From NCBI GenBank assembly GCA_000697355.1, contig JNEN01001281.1, positions 1 through 36,416 on the forward strand: a DNA stretch of 36,416 nucleotides, read 5' to 3'. The translations under genes were made by a program, and so were the position numbers. This DNA comes from Syncephalastrum monosporum B8922. Lineage: Eukaryota; Mucoromycota; Mucoromycetes; Mucorales; Syncephalastraceae. Of the stretch, positions 19,528-29,899 are shown in pieces. Positions within the stretch are counted from its first letter, which is position 1, and the number at the start of each line of letters is the position of its first letter. The notes beneath the pieces are model-generated. The model saw only the letters and a list, made by a program, of their open reading frames with translations. It made no database searches and had not been told where the DNA came from.

Positions 19528-19991
19528 TCAAAAGAAGAGCGGAGCGTCATCTACGCGATTATGCAAATATTTGAATTTCTTTTTCTTCAGATAAAAAAGA
19601 AGCACCTAAGGAAGTGTATGTGGCTTCCGTATTGCGTAAGCTGTCGATGGCTAATGGCTTCTCCCTGCGTCGCAGCTGTCATCCACTGAGAGGACGGTAG
19701 CCATCTATCAAGCTCTTTGCTGTGGCAGGAATAAGCGATCTTCACTCTGTATTTACAGCCCTTATTCCCCATCATGTATGCTTCCTCGTTTGCCACTATA
19801 CCAGACTGGGCATCCAATTAGTACGTTTGTTAAGAAAATAGGCATGTCCATAGATATCTCCCTTTTGAGACTGGTCTTTTGTATGATAGTATAATGTACA
19901 AGGTCGTCAATGCTTTGTGTATCATGCGTTGTATACACAGGATACATGCTAAAAAGTAGGGGGAGAAAGAGGGAATTCCGTGTGCTAATAT
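19528..19991. other. Intergenic, no gene seen
   Basis: These 464 bp lie between the FANCE-like start and the aldo/keto reductase stop, both on the minus strand. They presumably hold the FANCE-like promoter and the reductase 3' UTR. No repeat or RNA gene was noticed. Confidence 0.4.
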
Positions 19992-21149
19992 TTATGCAAT
20001 CTCGGACGGGTCCCAGCAGAACCGCTTCGTGTTCGTCTCGTGCACCTTGTCCAGTGCGCGCATATCCTGTGCAAGAATTCATGAGTATCTGCGATAGTAG
20101 GGCATCCACGAATCAGTTACCTCCGGGGACAGCTCAAAAGAGAAGAGATCGCTGTTTTGTCGGACGCGTTCGGGTGTTTTTGATTTGGGAATGACGGCCC
20201 ATCCGTGCTGGACTGCCCATCGAAGCAAGACCTGGGCAGGTGAGACACCCAGTGCGGATGCGATGGGCTGCACAAAGTCTGCGTCGAGTAAGGCGCCCTC
20301 GCCCAGGCTCGAGTAAGCCTGCACTTGGATCTGGTGGGCACGGCACACGTCGAGGATGTCCTGCTGGACGAGGCACGGGTGCAACTCGAACTGGTGGACG
20401 TGCGGCACCACGCGCGTGTTGGCCAGCAAATCCGTGAGATGGGCTGCTGTAAAATTGGAGACGCCAATCTGCTTGACTTTGCCTTCTTCGAGCAGCTTCT
20501 CAAGTGCCTTGTAGCTCCCAATGCGGTTGTCGCGGTTCACCGGGTCGCTCAGCTTCTTTTTCGCCGTGCCCGGCCAGTGCAGCAGAAATAAATCAAAGTA
20601 GTCGAGTCCGAACCTCTCCAGAGCATCATGCACAGCTGTTTGCATATGTAAATACATGTGAGACGGTGTGATATGCATTCCGTGGGTGAAGACAGTACCT
20701 TGGTAGCATTTCTCGTATCCCTGGAGCTGAGGAGCTATCACGTGATCAGACCGCGTTCTCTGCTGGCTGTTGCAGTAAACTCACGTAGTTTCGATGTCAC
20801 AAAGACGTCGTCGCGTTGAATGGGAATGGTGGGATCACGGAACACGTCATTCAGTACTTTCCCAAGGACAGCTTCATTTCGGTAAATGATGGCCGAATCT
20901 AGTGAATGGAGGTGAATCACGCCGCATCGATGACCCAAAGTACGCTGCGTACCAATGAGAGAATAGCCAGCCATGAGGGCCTCGCGCACGACAGGAGACA
21001 GCTCTTCCTCGGTCTTCATTCGAAAGGTGCCAACTGTAAGAATATGAGCGATAGGATATGCTCTGGTGGGTCGCATACGTACGACCGAGGATGGGCATGA
21101 GGGCGTTGTTATGCAACGTGACCTTTGCTACGGTGGATGTGCCTGCCAT
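19992..21149 (-). CDS. Aldo/keto reductase
   Basis: This is an NAD(P)H-dependent oxidoreductase of the AKR superfamily, cytosolic, reducing aldehydes or ketones; the substrate is not predictable. Six exons (21149-21083, 21033-20953, 20898-20785, 20734-20699, 20635-20121, 20066-19992) keep frame and give 295 aa, a normal AKR length. The start reads MPILGLGTFRMK after splicing. The catalytic tetrad is complete: Asp in SLIDSAIIYRNE, Tyr in IYRNE, Lys in VFVTSKL, His in LLHWPG. Cofactor-binding segments GVSNF, QFELHP and VIPKSK are present, and the end is the typical FCWDPSEIA. The start is 128 bp from the SEC9 start on the other strand, so the two share a divergent promoter. GTACGT donors are frequent in this gene. 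Confidence 0.93.
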
Positions 21150-21277
21150 GGGTTGTGAAACCTGAACAACGAACACTTTGTAACGGGAATTTCTGCGAAT
21201 CGCATGAATAGTTTTTAAATTTTTTTTTCCTTCTTCTTTTTTTCTACCCTTCTCTGTCTTTCTGTATCTTCTTGGTC
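21150..21277. promoter_or_regulatory. Divergent promoter of the aldo/keto reductase and SEC9
   Basis: Only 128 bp separate the two ATGs. The SEC9 side is strongly pyrimidine-rich (T runs at about 21212-21260), a common fungal 5' UTR feature. No TATA box or defined factor site could be supported. Confidence 0.6.
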
Positions 21278-22348
21278 ATGTCTGCCAGAAGCACCAACCC
21301 TTTCGAGACGCTGTCGAGCGAGCCAAAGGCAGCACCCAAGTCAAGCAACCCCTTTGAACAAGACGATTTCTACGGAGGCGACGCAGAAGAGGACTCGCCC
21401 CCGCCTGCGAAACCATCGCCCAGGCTGTTCAGTCGCAGCAGGTCCAAAGTCGATGCTGCTGGACCCAAGCCAGATGTGCGTATCCAGAATGAGCCCAAGC
21501 GCGCATCACCCGTCTCCTCCGCCGTATCCTCGTCTCGACCCTGCCCGCTCAGCGACCGTGAGCAATTGTTACAGCAGCAAAACGAGAGACAGCAGCAGCG
21601 CCATGAAAAGCCCAACTTTGACGAGGACAGGGATGTGTGGGGCGCGAGCAGGTTTGCCGACGAAGAAGGTGACAAGGAAGTGAGTGACATCAAGCAGCAG
21701 ATCCGCGACACCAAGCAAGAGTCGGTCGAGAGCACGCGGCGTGCGCTGCAGGCGATGCACGCCTCGCAAGCGTCGGGCGCAGAGACGCTCGGCATGCTCG
21801 GCGAGCAGTCGACCCAGATCGCGAACGTCGACCGCAACCTCGACCTGAGCAAGGCGCATGCCGAGCACGGCGCGGCGCAGGCCAAGGAGTTGAAGAAGCT
21901 GAACCGGTCCATCTTTATTCCCCACATCAAGAACCCCTTCACCAAAAAGAAGCGCCAGCAGCTCGAGCTGGAACGCGCCCGCCAGACCCATGCCGAGCAC
22001 CGCGAGGAGCGCGACACGATCCGGCAGTTTGAGCACCAATCCCAGGCACGCGTGGATCGGGCGGCCCGTGAAGGCGGGGCGCTCCCGGAAGGAGAGTACC
22101 GGCCCTCCCAGTCGGATCGCAACCGCTACCAGTTCGAGGCCGACGCGGAGGACGATGCGATGGAGCAGGAAATTGGGCAAAACCTGGATGCGCTGGGCCA
22201 CGCCACACGCGGCCTCAAGCAGATGGCCACCGCGATGGGGACTGAGATTGATAGCCAGAACAAGCACCTCGAGCGCGTCAACGAGAAGACCGACCCGCTC
22301 AGCGATCGTATCTTCACCACGACCGAACGACTCAATAGAATCCGATGA
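21278..22348 (+). CDS. SEC9: SEC9/SNAP-25 type t-SNARE protein
   Basis: This is a Qbc SNARE that pairs with plasma-membrane syntaxin (Sso) and vesicle Snc/VAMP for exocytosis at the hyphal tip and cell surface. It is a single exon of 356 aa. The upstream in-frame TTG at 21272 was not used because ATG 21278 opens MSARSTNPFETL. There are two NPFE motifs (STNPFETL, SSNPFEQDD) in the acidic N-terminal part. The Qb helix begins about DIKQQIRDTKQES and carries the layer glutamine in LGEQSTQIANVDRNLD. A basic linker with IPHIKNPFTKKKRQ follows. The Qc helix ends the protein (MEQEIGQNLDALGHATRGLK, then TEIDSQNKHLERVNEK with its layer glutamine). There is no membrane segment, as usual for Sec9. The length is shorter than yeast Sec9 (651 aa) because the N-terminal extension is shorter. 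Confidence 0.92.
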   Translation: MSARSTNPFETLSSEPKAAPKSSNPFEQDDFYGGDAEEDSPPPAKPSPRLFSRSRSKVDAAGPKPDVRIQNEPKRASPVSSAVSSSRPCPLSDREQLLQQQNERQQQRHEKPNFDEDRDVWGASRFADEEGDKEVSDIKQQIRDTKQESVESTRRALQAMHASQASGAETLGMLGEQSTQIANVDRNLDLSKAHAEHGAAQAKELKKLNRSIFIPHIKNPFTKKKRQQLELERARQTHAEHREERDTIRQFEHQSQARVDRAAREGGALPEGEYRPSQSDRNRYQFEADAEDDAMEQEIGQNLDALGHATRGLKQMATAMGTEIDSQNKHLERVNEKTDPLSDRIFTTTERLNRIR

Positions 22349-22477
22349 ATGGGCATAGAAAACTGCGTAATACACATCTAAAAATGAAAAAAAGAAGAGA
22401 AAGAAAAAAAAAGAGGCGACACGTGTTTAGGTTTTTTTTATGAGTGGGTGTGTGTGTGAGTAAAAAAGCAAGCAATC
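22349..22477. other. Convergent 3' intergenic space between SEC9 and RPN1
   Basis: These 129 bp lie between two stop codons of opposite strands. They contain A-rich and T-rich runs and a GTGTGTGTGAG stretch. The 3' UTRs of both genes probably overlap here. Confidence 0.4.
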
Positions 22478-25400
22478 CTAATCCTCCAGCATGGCATCTG
22501 GGTTTTTCCGCAGCAATACAATGCCCTCCAATACCGGTGCCAGTGAGATATCTAAAAGAGACAACAGCCGAATAAGTCAGTATACTCTGGATGGCAGCTC
22601 AGCCCTTAGGTGTGTGTATGTGTCACTTACATTCTTCGGTTGCCAGCTCGGCACGTTCCGAATGTGCGAGCAAGACCGGTGTAGAGTGTGTCTGGAAACC
22701 AGTGATGGTCTTTGGCCGGCCGGCCTGGCCAACCACGTCGACAGCCTGACCGACACGGACCGTGACCGGTAAGCTGTTGAGCTCCTCGTCAAAGGTGATC
22801 AGGAATCGTGGGTACATGGCCGTGACGAGGGAATACAAGAGGTAGTGGGAGCCGCCAAAGATAAACGACTTGGTGTCAGTCATGGTGATGATACTCGCCA
22901 TCAGACCCGCGACCGCGACTGGCGACATGATCTGGCGGTCGGTGTGGAACGGGTTGAGCGCCATCGTGCCCTTGGCCATGTGGAGCAGACCCTGTGCGAT
23001 GCGGACCATGAACAGCGTCGACGAGTCCTTGTGATAGAAGCTCGCGAGCTGCCGCAGCATCTGTGCGAGCCGGGCGTTGTTCGTACCTGCACCGACGACA
23101 CCCATGGCAAAGATGGCGCTGACCGCAACGTCGTTGTCATTGTCGTGCGAGTATTTGCTCAACGTGTCGAGCACGTTGACCTGCGGGTTGGACGCGCAGA
23201 GCAGGCCGAGCGCGAGCGGTACCGAGCGGCGGATCACCGGCTCGCCATAGTGCATCAGGTGGTTGAATGACCGGAGCGACATTTCGGTGCCAATGTCCTC
23301 ACCGAGCGCAATCAGGGCGATACCGATCGTTGCAAACGCCTGGTGCAGGTCGTCTTCCTTTTCCTTGTCGATGTGGTCGTTGCACAGATGCAGCATCTTC
23401 TGCACCTTGAGCACGTTGCCCGTGCCGGCGTACGAGAGCACTTCGACGAGGACCTCGGCTTGCTTGCCCAGCGGGTGCTCGATCGCCTTGAGGGTCTCGA
23501 TCGTCGCGTCCGACGCGTCCTGGCGGCCTAAATGAATGGCGTCAGTTTACATACATCCATGCGACGTTTATACACTCGAGCTTACCTAGGAACAAGAGAC
23601 CCAGGCCGAGGGCCATGAAGCGGCCCCAGCTCTCTTTGAGGTAGTTATCTTCGCGCTCCATCATGGTCTGCAGGATGGTGGACGTGATCTCGCCCTCGCA
23701 GGTACCCACAAAGGTCATACCGAGAGCAAGTGCGGCCATTGAGGACAGTTCCATGGACAGGCTGGTATCGCTCACAATGGGCAGCAGCAGTTCCGAGATC
23801 TCCTCACGCGCCGAACCAGCATACGCCAAACCGAGACTATATCATCCTCACTCCATTAATACACCATTTTCACTTGTCTTTTTTCAATGTCTCCTTTTTC
23901 GTACCCAAAGATAGCAGTCGATTTGACGGTGGCGCTACCGGACTCAATGGACTCGGCGAGCAGAGCCAGGGCAGGGTCAGTTTCCTCACGCACGCCCGAG
24001 TTGAGGATACCCACGGCAAGCAAAGCACCGGCCTAGACAGAGATGAAAACATGAAGTTCAGTCAGTCCTGTCTCTTATTGTTTTCTCTCTCTCTCTACTC
24101 TACTCTACTCTACTCTTGTCTGTGCTTACCTTGATATTATCGTCGGAGGAGTACATAAATTTATCAATGATGGACAGACCGACCTCGACGTCCCAGAGGA
24201 GAATCAGACCGACGGAGGCGGTGGCACTGATCATGCCGGACTCCTTGGTCTTGTACACCCACGAGTTGGCGGCCTCACCATCAGGAATCAGCAGCTTGTC
24301 TTTGCCGAAACCAGCATTGACGAAACCGTTGACAAAGCTGGAAGCCAGGTTGTTGCGCGCCGAGTCAATGTTGGCGTTGAAAGCCGTACCTATAAAACAC
24401 TGTGTCAGAAAACGGGGCTTTGAGATCACAAAAAAAAACGTACGGTGGTTCTCGAGGTAGCTCTTGTAAATATCCTCGGGTGTCTTTGGCTCGAGGACAT
24501 CCAGCTCGCGTGCTAACGAGATAAAGTAACGCGACAGGTGCGTGTTGTTGAGGCATTCGTTCAGCTCTTCGTCGTCGGTCTCGAGCTTGATTTGCTGCCG
24601 GGCCAGCTGGAAGGCCATTTGCTTCTTTTGCAGGCTAAACGAAGGGAAAAGAAGTAGTATGAGAATGACAACCCCTCTTGTTACTCACAGCGTGTTTACT
24701 TACGCGTCGGGTGCAGACTCAAAGTCTTCCTTGATGAGATCCATATCACGCATGCGGATGGCAAGGTTGAGGGCCTGGCCGTATTTCTCTTGCTGGCGGT
24801 AGATGAGGCGGGCCGTCTTCATGAAACGGGCATCATCCGGAGGCACCAGCAGGTTGACACAGCCGAGCATGTACAGGCAGACGCGCTCGTAGGTATCCTT
24901 GTCGACAAACTGAGGCAGCTCCTCGATGGACTCGAGCTCGAGCAACAGGTCGACCGCGTCGGCTTCGGCGTTGTGCTTCAAAAAGAAGGGCACGATGGTG
25001 CGCGCGAGTTTGATCAAGTCGTCCGTGTTTTCCTCGCTCTCGATCCGGGCCTCGTATTCTTGCATGATCTCGCCCGACAGGTGCCGAATGTATTCGTGGC
25101 CCCACGAGCCAATATCCTCTTCGGATGAACCCATGAAGCGATACCGCAGACTCTCGCGCTGGCCCTCCTCTGCATACGTCATGGAAAGCACAGACAGGAT
25201 ATCGGCAAACAGTTGCTACGATGACACTGTGAGTGAGCACGTACATACACATAGATAATACACATAGAGTCCAGAGTAGACAGAAGAGAATAATGGAAGA
25301 GAAGAGAATCGATGATGGATGCTTACCGTGTCAGGGGACTCAGGCCAGGTGGCATGCAGCTCCTTGAGACCTGCGTAGTGAGGGGCCAGGAACTTGAGCG

Positions 25401-25794
25401 GCTTGGGCACCGAGGTCATGGAGCTGGTGGATGTGCGAATCAGGGAACGTAACTGTTCCAGGGCTGGACGATGCAATGAACGATCGGCCTCCTATACATA
25501 TATTATATGTGGAAAGGTCAATACTCTGTTGTCTCTTTCTCTCGCGCGTTCGTTCGATGGCGCATACCGAGAGTCTCTCGACAAGCATCTCGAGTTCATT
25601 CTTAAGCTGCTGGTCTTCTTCAGACTGAAACGAGGATGGGTGAGTCAGCATCGTCTGAGATCGTACCAGGAAGTGCTTACGAGTTCCTCCTCTTGCGGAT
25701 CCTTTTTGTCGTTCTTTTTTGTAGTCTCGTCCACGTTCATCTTGTCGTCCTTTTTCTCCTCTTTAGGAGCGTTGGTCTTTGTGTCATTGACCAT
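22478..25794 (-). CDS. RPN1: 26S proteasome regulatory subunit RPN1 (PSMD2)
   Basis: RPN1 is the large non-ATPase subunit of the proteasome base. It docks ubiquitin-like shuttle proteins and Ubp6/USP14 in cytosol and nucleus. Ten exons (25794-25681, 25624-25568, 25491-25327, 25215-24704, 24634-24444, 24389-24130, 24032-23905, 23836-23586, 23527-22631, 22551-22478) stay in frame and give 882 aa, near the S. pombe and human sizes. Family segments are clear: [20 protein letters not shown] near the N-terminus, [10 protein letters not shown], proteasome/cyclosome repeats ([47 protein letters not shown]) and the end [14 protein letters not shown]. The N-terminal 40 residues are Lys/Glu/Asp-rich. 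The ATG at 25794 ([14 protein letters not shown]) is 241 bp from the ATG12 start on the other strand. A large 3' exon of 897 nt holds the repeat core. Confidence 0.96.
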
Positions 25795-25912
25795 GGTCGA
25801 ATACGATCGTCTTGTGTACAGATAAAGAAAGAAAAAGAAATATATATAAAAAAAGAAAAGGGTTGCGCGTCTGGCAAAAGGTGTCGTCTTTCCCTTCGGA
25901 TTACGCGTGCGC

Positions 25913-25957
25913 TTGAAAGTTGAGTGCGTTGTTATTCCGCACGTCACCAACTTTCAA
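25913..25957. promoter_or_regulatory. Nested palindrome in the RPN1-ATG12 promoter
   Basis: TTGAAAGTTG (25913-25922) is the exact reverse complement of CAACTTTCAA (25948-25957). Inside it GTGCG (25924-25928) pairs with CGCAC (25938-25942), leaving a 9-base loop and a small asymmetric bulge. It lies 119 bp from the RPN1 ATG and 79 bp from the ATG12 ATG. It could be a site for a dimeric factor or a cruciform. Confidence 0.6.
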
Positions 25958-25998
25958 ATCCCGCTCTTTTCTTCTCTGTCTATTCTATTCCCTTTATT

Positions 25999-26018
25999 CC
26001 CCCCCCCTTTTTTTTTTT
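25999..26018. repeat. C9T11 tract (polyA-polyG type on the minus strand)
   Basis: Nine C followed by eleven T lie 17 bp upstream of the ATG12 start codon, in its likely 5' UTR. The tract is the reverse complement of the A-G junction type seen at 17745 and 29848. Confidence 0.85.
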
Positions 26019-26035
26019 ACCATATTCTTACTATC

Positions 26036-26575
26036 ATGCAAGCCGAACCACCGCCCGCTGAGCCGTTTGACGAGGTCTTGCAGCGGCACAGACAGAAAGA
26101 TACCACCAAAAGTATATATACTCTCTGTCTCTCTGAATTATATATATAAGGTGCTGCCATTGACGCATTGCAGTCGTTGTACGGTTCCACGCCATAGGCA
26201 ATGCTCCCATTCTGAAGCAGAGCTTCTACAAGATTGGCGCACACAATAAGTTTCAGGCCGTCATTCAATTTCTGCGCAAAGAGCTCAGATACCAAGGCTC
26301 AGACCCACTTGTAAATACAATTCTCGACCGTCTTTGTATTTCACGGTATGCGTTGCTAAGTGTACTTCATGGCAGTTTCTCTATATCAATAGCGCCTTTG
26401 CGCCTGCGCCCGATGAGATTGTGGGAAATCTGTACAAGGTAAAAAGCAGAAAAAGAAGATGCCCTTTTTTTTTATTTTTTGTTCTGAGAAACTGAGTGCA
26501 CGCACCTCGACCCAGCTATTCAATACCGACGGCCAGCTCATTATCAATTATTGCACCACCAGTGCATGGGGATAG
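26036..26575 (+). CDS. ATG12: Ubiquitin-like autophagy protein Atg12
   Basis: Atg12 is conjugated by Atg7/Atg10 to Atg5, and the conjugate with Atg16 acts as the E3 for Atg8 lipidation at the phagophore. Four exons (26036-26111, 26174-26310, 26376-26438, 26516-26575) give 111 aa. The core reads VVRFHAIGNAPILKQ, KFQAVIQFLRKEL, FLYINSAFAPAPDEIVGNLY and LFNTDGQLIINYCTTSAWG. The C-terminal glycine is the conjugation residue and is directly followed by TAG, so no processing is needed, as in other Atg12 proteins. The N-terminal extension is short (25 residues, MQAEPPPAEPFDEVLQRH) compared with yeast (186 aa in total). Three introns interrupt so short a gene. It shares its promoter with RPN1. Confidence 0.96.
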
Positions 26576-26746
26576 GAGAAGAAGAACCGCGATACGCATT
26601 CGATAGAAAGACAGACAGAGAACAGAGGATCAACCCTAGTCACGCTTTACATCCGAGAGGGACGAGGGGGAGGAGTGCTTTTATGGTACAAGTCTGCGGT
26701 ATCAAAATACTATACTATGGTACACGTAAAGAATGTGATTAGGGAA
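26576..26746. other. Convergent 3' intergenic space between ATG12 and the coiled-coil gene
   Basis: These 171 bp lie between stops on opposite strands. No gene was seen. Confidence 0.4.
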
Positions 26747-28429
26747 TTAGGAACGCGAATTAAGCCTCTGTCTCCAGCCCTTCCAAAAGGTGCCATTTGT
26801 CTTGCGGTTTCCCTTCATGGATGCGCGCGGCGTGTCGGGGTCCGTCGGCAGATAGGCGAGCCCCATTTGCTCCTCGGCCCACATCGGCACGAGGTCTTCG
26901 GGATAGATCTCCTTTTTCTGGTATGGCTGGATCAGGGTGGAGCCATGGCGCTCATAGTCGGTCGAGCACCAGGACGCGGTGGGCGAGGAGTCCGCTGTCA
27001 TCGTGGGCGAGGTCGGCGTGTGGGGCGACCGGCGCGACGGCAGTGGGGGTAAGGGATCCTTCGGTGGGCCCGAGGGCGGGGGCGTGCACACCTCGCGGAG
27101 GAGCGACTGATAGGATGTGCGTGGCGACAGAGCCGAGTGCGAGGTCGTGGATGAGGTGCGCGATAGGGGGTGCTTGTGGGGCTGCTTGACATCGGCGCAG
27201 GCGAGTTCGCTGAGCAAGTCGAAGGATGTGCGTGCCGACGCAGATCTGCTCCTGCCGAGCGGCGACGACGGCCGCGTCCCGTTCTGATTGTGATTAGGGT
27301 TATTGTTATTCTTGGCACGCCACACCTGGCGGTAGAGCTGCTCCCGCTCGGCCAGCAAGCGGCTGAGGAGTTGGCGTTTGTCGGCGAGCTCGGCTTGCTG
27401 GAGCTCGAGCTGCAGTGCCTGGGCCTCGATGGCCCCCGTGCTGTTGTCTAGCTTTTCCTCGAGCGCGCCGATCAACGCCTCCTGCTTGTCAACGATGCCT
27501 TGGAGGGTCCGGCTCTGAAGGCGCTCCGTCTCGAGTGCGTGCGTTTGCTGGGTCATGACCAGATGCGTCCCCTTTTCGCAGGCTGCCAGCTGCTTCTTTA
27601 GAGAAAGGAGCTGCTCTTCGGCGCCATCCTGGAGCGCCTTGTCTTCGTCGTTCGTGGTGGCGCATGTCGCGACCGACCCCTTCTCGTAGGCGTCCATCAA
27701 CCCGCTCCACAGGTCTTCGTGCTCCTCCGTCGTCACGCTAGGCGTCGACACACTGCTCCGCCGTTTCTCCTTGTTGCTCGCTTGCTTCTCTAGTGCGGCG
27801 TGCTCGTGCGACATGTGTTCCAGCTTATCGCTCAGATACTGGATCCGGATTTCATAGTCGCGGAGCTGCGACTGCATTGCCGTATCGTCGTGTGTGCTGC
27901 CTTTGGACTGGTGGAGCAGGTCCTGAAACATGGCGATCATCTCCTGGGCGATCACATCAAATTGAGTTGTATTTTTATGAGAGGCAGTGGAAGTATTAGA
28001 CGTGGTCGCGGTGGTGGCGACAGGGGTTGATTTGTGTTGGCTGACGGTGGAGGGCGGGGCGGGGGGAGGAAGCGACGACGTTTTAGACAGATGCTGGATC
28101 GACTTGGTGCCGTCGCCTGCGACGGAACAAGAGCTAGCAGCGGAGGAAGATGATCGCGTGCGAGTGCGTACGTGGTTGGCACTGCTGCCTTGTGGATCAA
28201 AGCGGCTGAGCATGGAGGCAACGCCGCCCACGCTGCTGGTGGTCCTCAGGCGGCGGTTCTCTGGCGTAGGTGTCGGTGGTTGTGTCGTGGAGAACCGTTT
28301 GTCGCTTTGTGATACTGTGGATGCAGGTCGCCAGGACCGCGCAGGCGCAGGTCCACTGCTGCTCGACGTCGTCGCGTTATTATGACCAGCGTTCTTGTTG
28401 AGTAGTGCGATGGTTGCCTGAACACTCAT
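26747..28429 (-). CDS. Coiled-coil protein of unknown function
   Basis: This is a single-exon frame of 560 aa starting MSVQATIALLNKNAG at ATG 28429. Residues 1-150 are Ser/Thr/Pro-rich and likely disordered. Two helical, probably coiled-coil segments follow: about 155-220 (FDVIAQEMIAMFQDLLHQSK, then SQLRDYEIRIQYLSDKLEHM) and about 265-375 (EEQLLSLKKQLAACEKG to LLSRLLAEREQLYRQVW). A second Ser/Pro-rich region contains PPLPSRRSP, a possible SH3 ligand. The C-terminus has a short hydrophobic/aromatic block (LVPMWAEEQMGLAYLPTD) and a basic end (FWKGWRQRLNSRS). I recognise no named family. The layout suits a scaffold or cytoskeletal adaptor, but that is only inference. The long intact frame and skewed codon use argue it is a real gene. 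Confidence 0.75.
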   Translation of the reverse strand: MSVQATIALLNKNAGHNNATTSSSSGPAPARSWRPASTVSQSDKRFSTTQPPTPTPENRRLRTTSSVGGVASMLSRFDPQGSSANHVRTRTRSSSSAASSCSVAGDGTKSIQHLSKTSSLPPPAPPSTVSQHKSTPVATTATTSNTSTASHKNTTQFDVIAQEMIAMFQDLLHQSKGSTHDDTAMQSQLRDYEIRIQYLSDKLEHMSHEHAALEKQASNKEKRRSSVSTPSVTTEEHEDLWSGLMDAYEKGSVATCATTNDEDKALQDGAEEQLLSLKKQLAACEKGTHLVMTQQTHALETERLQSRTLQGIVDKQEALIGALEEKLDNSTGAIEAQALQLELQQAELADKRQLLSRLLAEREQLYRQVWRAKNNNNPNHNQNGTRPSSPLGRSRSASARTSFDLLSELACADVKQPHKHPLSRTSSTTSHSALSPRTSYQSLLREVCTPPPSGPPKDPLPPLPSRRSPHTPTSPTMTADSSPTASWCSTDYERHGSTLIQPYQKKEIYPEDLVPMWAEEQMGLAYLPTDPDTPRASMKGNRKTNGTFWKGWRQRLNSRS

Positions 28430-29899
28430 TTGCTTTTTTGTAAAAAAGATAAAAGAACAAGGGCAAAAATGGGAGAAAAAAGGGCCGGATGTTAATCAAT
28501 ATATACCATAGAGCAGGAATCAAGAAAAAAAAAAGAAGGAGGTCTTTGGGATGGGGGGTTGTTGATTGCAACGGACTTTCTGACAAGTTGTTATTATTCG
28601 GGTGGATGGAAATAGTACAATCCTTATACGACGCAAATCTGGCAATTAAGGGCATGCCTGCCAGCAGCATTGATTGCTGATCTCTCCCATGCTGCATCCC
28701 CCTTCCCTCTTTCTCGGATGCTCTCTCTCTTTCTCTTTCTCTTGTGTTCTTACGTGTCCACATTGAATCCTCCCTTTTGCTCCTGGAGTTTTGACTCTTC
28801 TCTTTAGCAATACCCCCTTTCCTTTTAAGGGTGGCTCCTCCCTTCGTTAAAAGATCATCTCCGCAAAAAATAAAAAATTGACATCTGAACTGTCAAAAAA
28901 GCCCACATTGCCATCATGTAGCCTCATATTGTGGCAAAATGACGGCGTTTATGAAAACGATCAGCACATGTAAGCCGATCACTTCTCCAAGGGCACACAT
29001 ATAATCAATGTGCTACCCAGGTGAGAGAGTGGCGGGGGATAAATATGCCCATGCATGCGGGTGTAATAGGCGGTGTGGTCTGTGCCTCAATGCTGCAATT
29101 TGTGGACATCCAAAAGCCTCATCATCATTCACAAGTTATAACGGCACCCTGTCGCCGTACAGGTGGTCGTACTTTTTTTTTTCCTTCATCTGAGCGCACT
29201 GTTGCTATGCACCCCAAATGGACCCTCCCTGTTATTTAAGAAGACGAAAGACATAAAGTCAGCTCCATCATGATGGGCTTTGATGACTTTACAACATTAA
29301 TATGCATCAATCGTCTTTTTTCCGACATGAAAACGATATAGGCTCCTAGTTTAGCGTTTATTACATGATGACGGACACCTGTCAAACGCGCGCTGTGGAC
29401 ACACATCATAAAAGACATCACTCGATGCACGTGTGCTGCACTAGATATGAGAAGGAACGCTTCGCAGGCTTCTAAACCCATATCATACATCACGGGTTAC
29501 GTCTTGCTTTGCAAATTCAGGGACGCTGCATGCAACACATGTCAAGACCTGCTTCCCTCTTTTCTCTCTCTCTCTTTTTTTTTCTTTTTGTCTCCATTTT
29601 CCTTTCGCTCTCTGTGACGAATTTTACTAGGTTTATTTTCCTTTCTTTAGCACATATATTTCCCTTCCCATTTGACGGGTGTTTTGTATCCTCCTTTTCC
29701 CCGAGCAAGCATGCAGCAAACGCGTTTGAGCTAATTCGAATCATAAGCTTTATGTACAGTAAATTCTTAATCTATGGGCTATGATTATTGGGATCGGATT
29801 TTGGGTTGTTTTGTTTTTTTTTCTCTTACGCAACATAAACAATATAGAAAAAAAAGGGGGGGGGAGAATAAACAAAAGCAAAGCGGGAAAAGAATAGGT
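28430..29899. other. Intergenic region, no gene seen
   Basis: These 1.47 kb lie between the coiled-coil gene start and the sulfite reductase stop, both on the minus strand. They contain CT-rich runs (28717-28745 and 29556-29620), probably 5' UTR/promoter type sequence, and an A8G9 tract at 29848-29864. Open frames are short and without recognisable features. Confidence 0.5.
29848..29864. repeat. PolyA-polyG composite tract, A8G9
   Basis: Eight A are followed directly by nine G, 36 bp beyond the stop codon of the minus-strand sulfite reductase gene. The tract therefore lies in its likely 3' UTR. Confidence 0.85.

Larger units (their letters stand above)
25795..26035. promoter_or_regulatory. 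Divergent promoter of RPN1 and ATG12
   Basis: The two starts are 241 bp apart, so one region must drive a proteasome gene and an autophagy gene. It holds the nested palindrome 25913-25957 and, toward ATG12, a pyrimidine-rich stretch with C9T11 (25999-26018). TCTGGCAAA at 25870-25878 matches the yeast proteasome element GGTGGCAAA at 7 of 9 bases; this is weak, and its use in Mucorales is unproven. Confidence 0.6.

Noticed and set aside
21370..22375. Minus-strand open frames of 250 and 268 codons opposite SEC9
   Set aside because: They are shadows of the GC-biased SEC9 frame, which carries clear SNARE motifs.
29509..29784. Plus-strand 91-codon frame rich in Phe/Ser/Leu
   Set aside because: It lies in a CT-rich tract and looks membrane-like only because of TTT/TCT runs.
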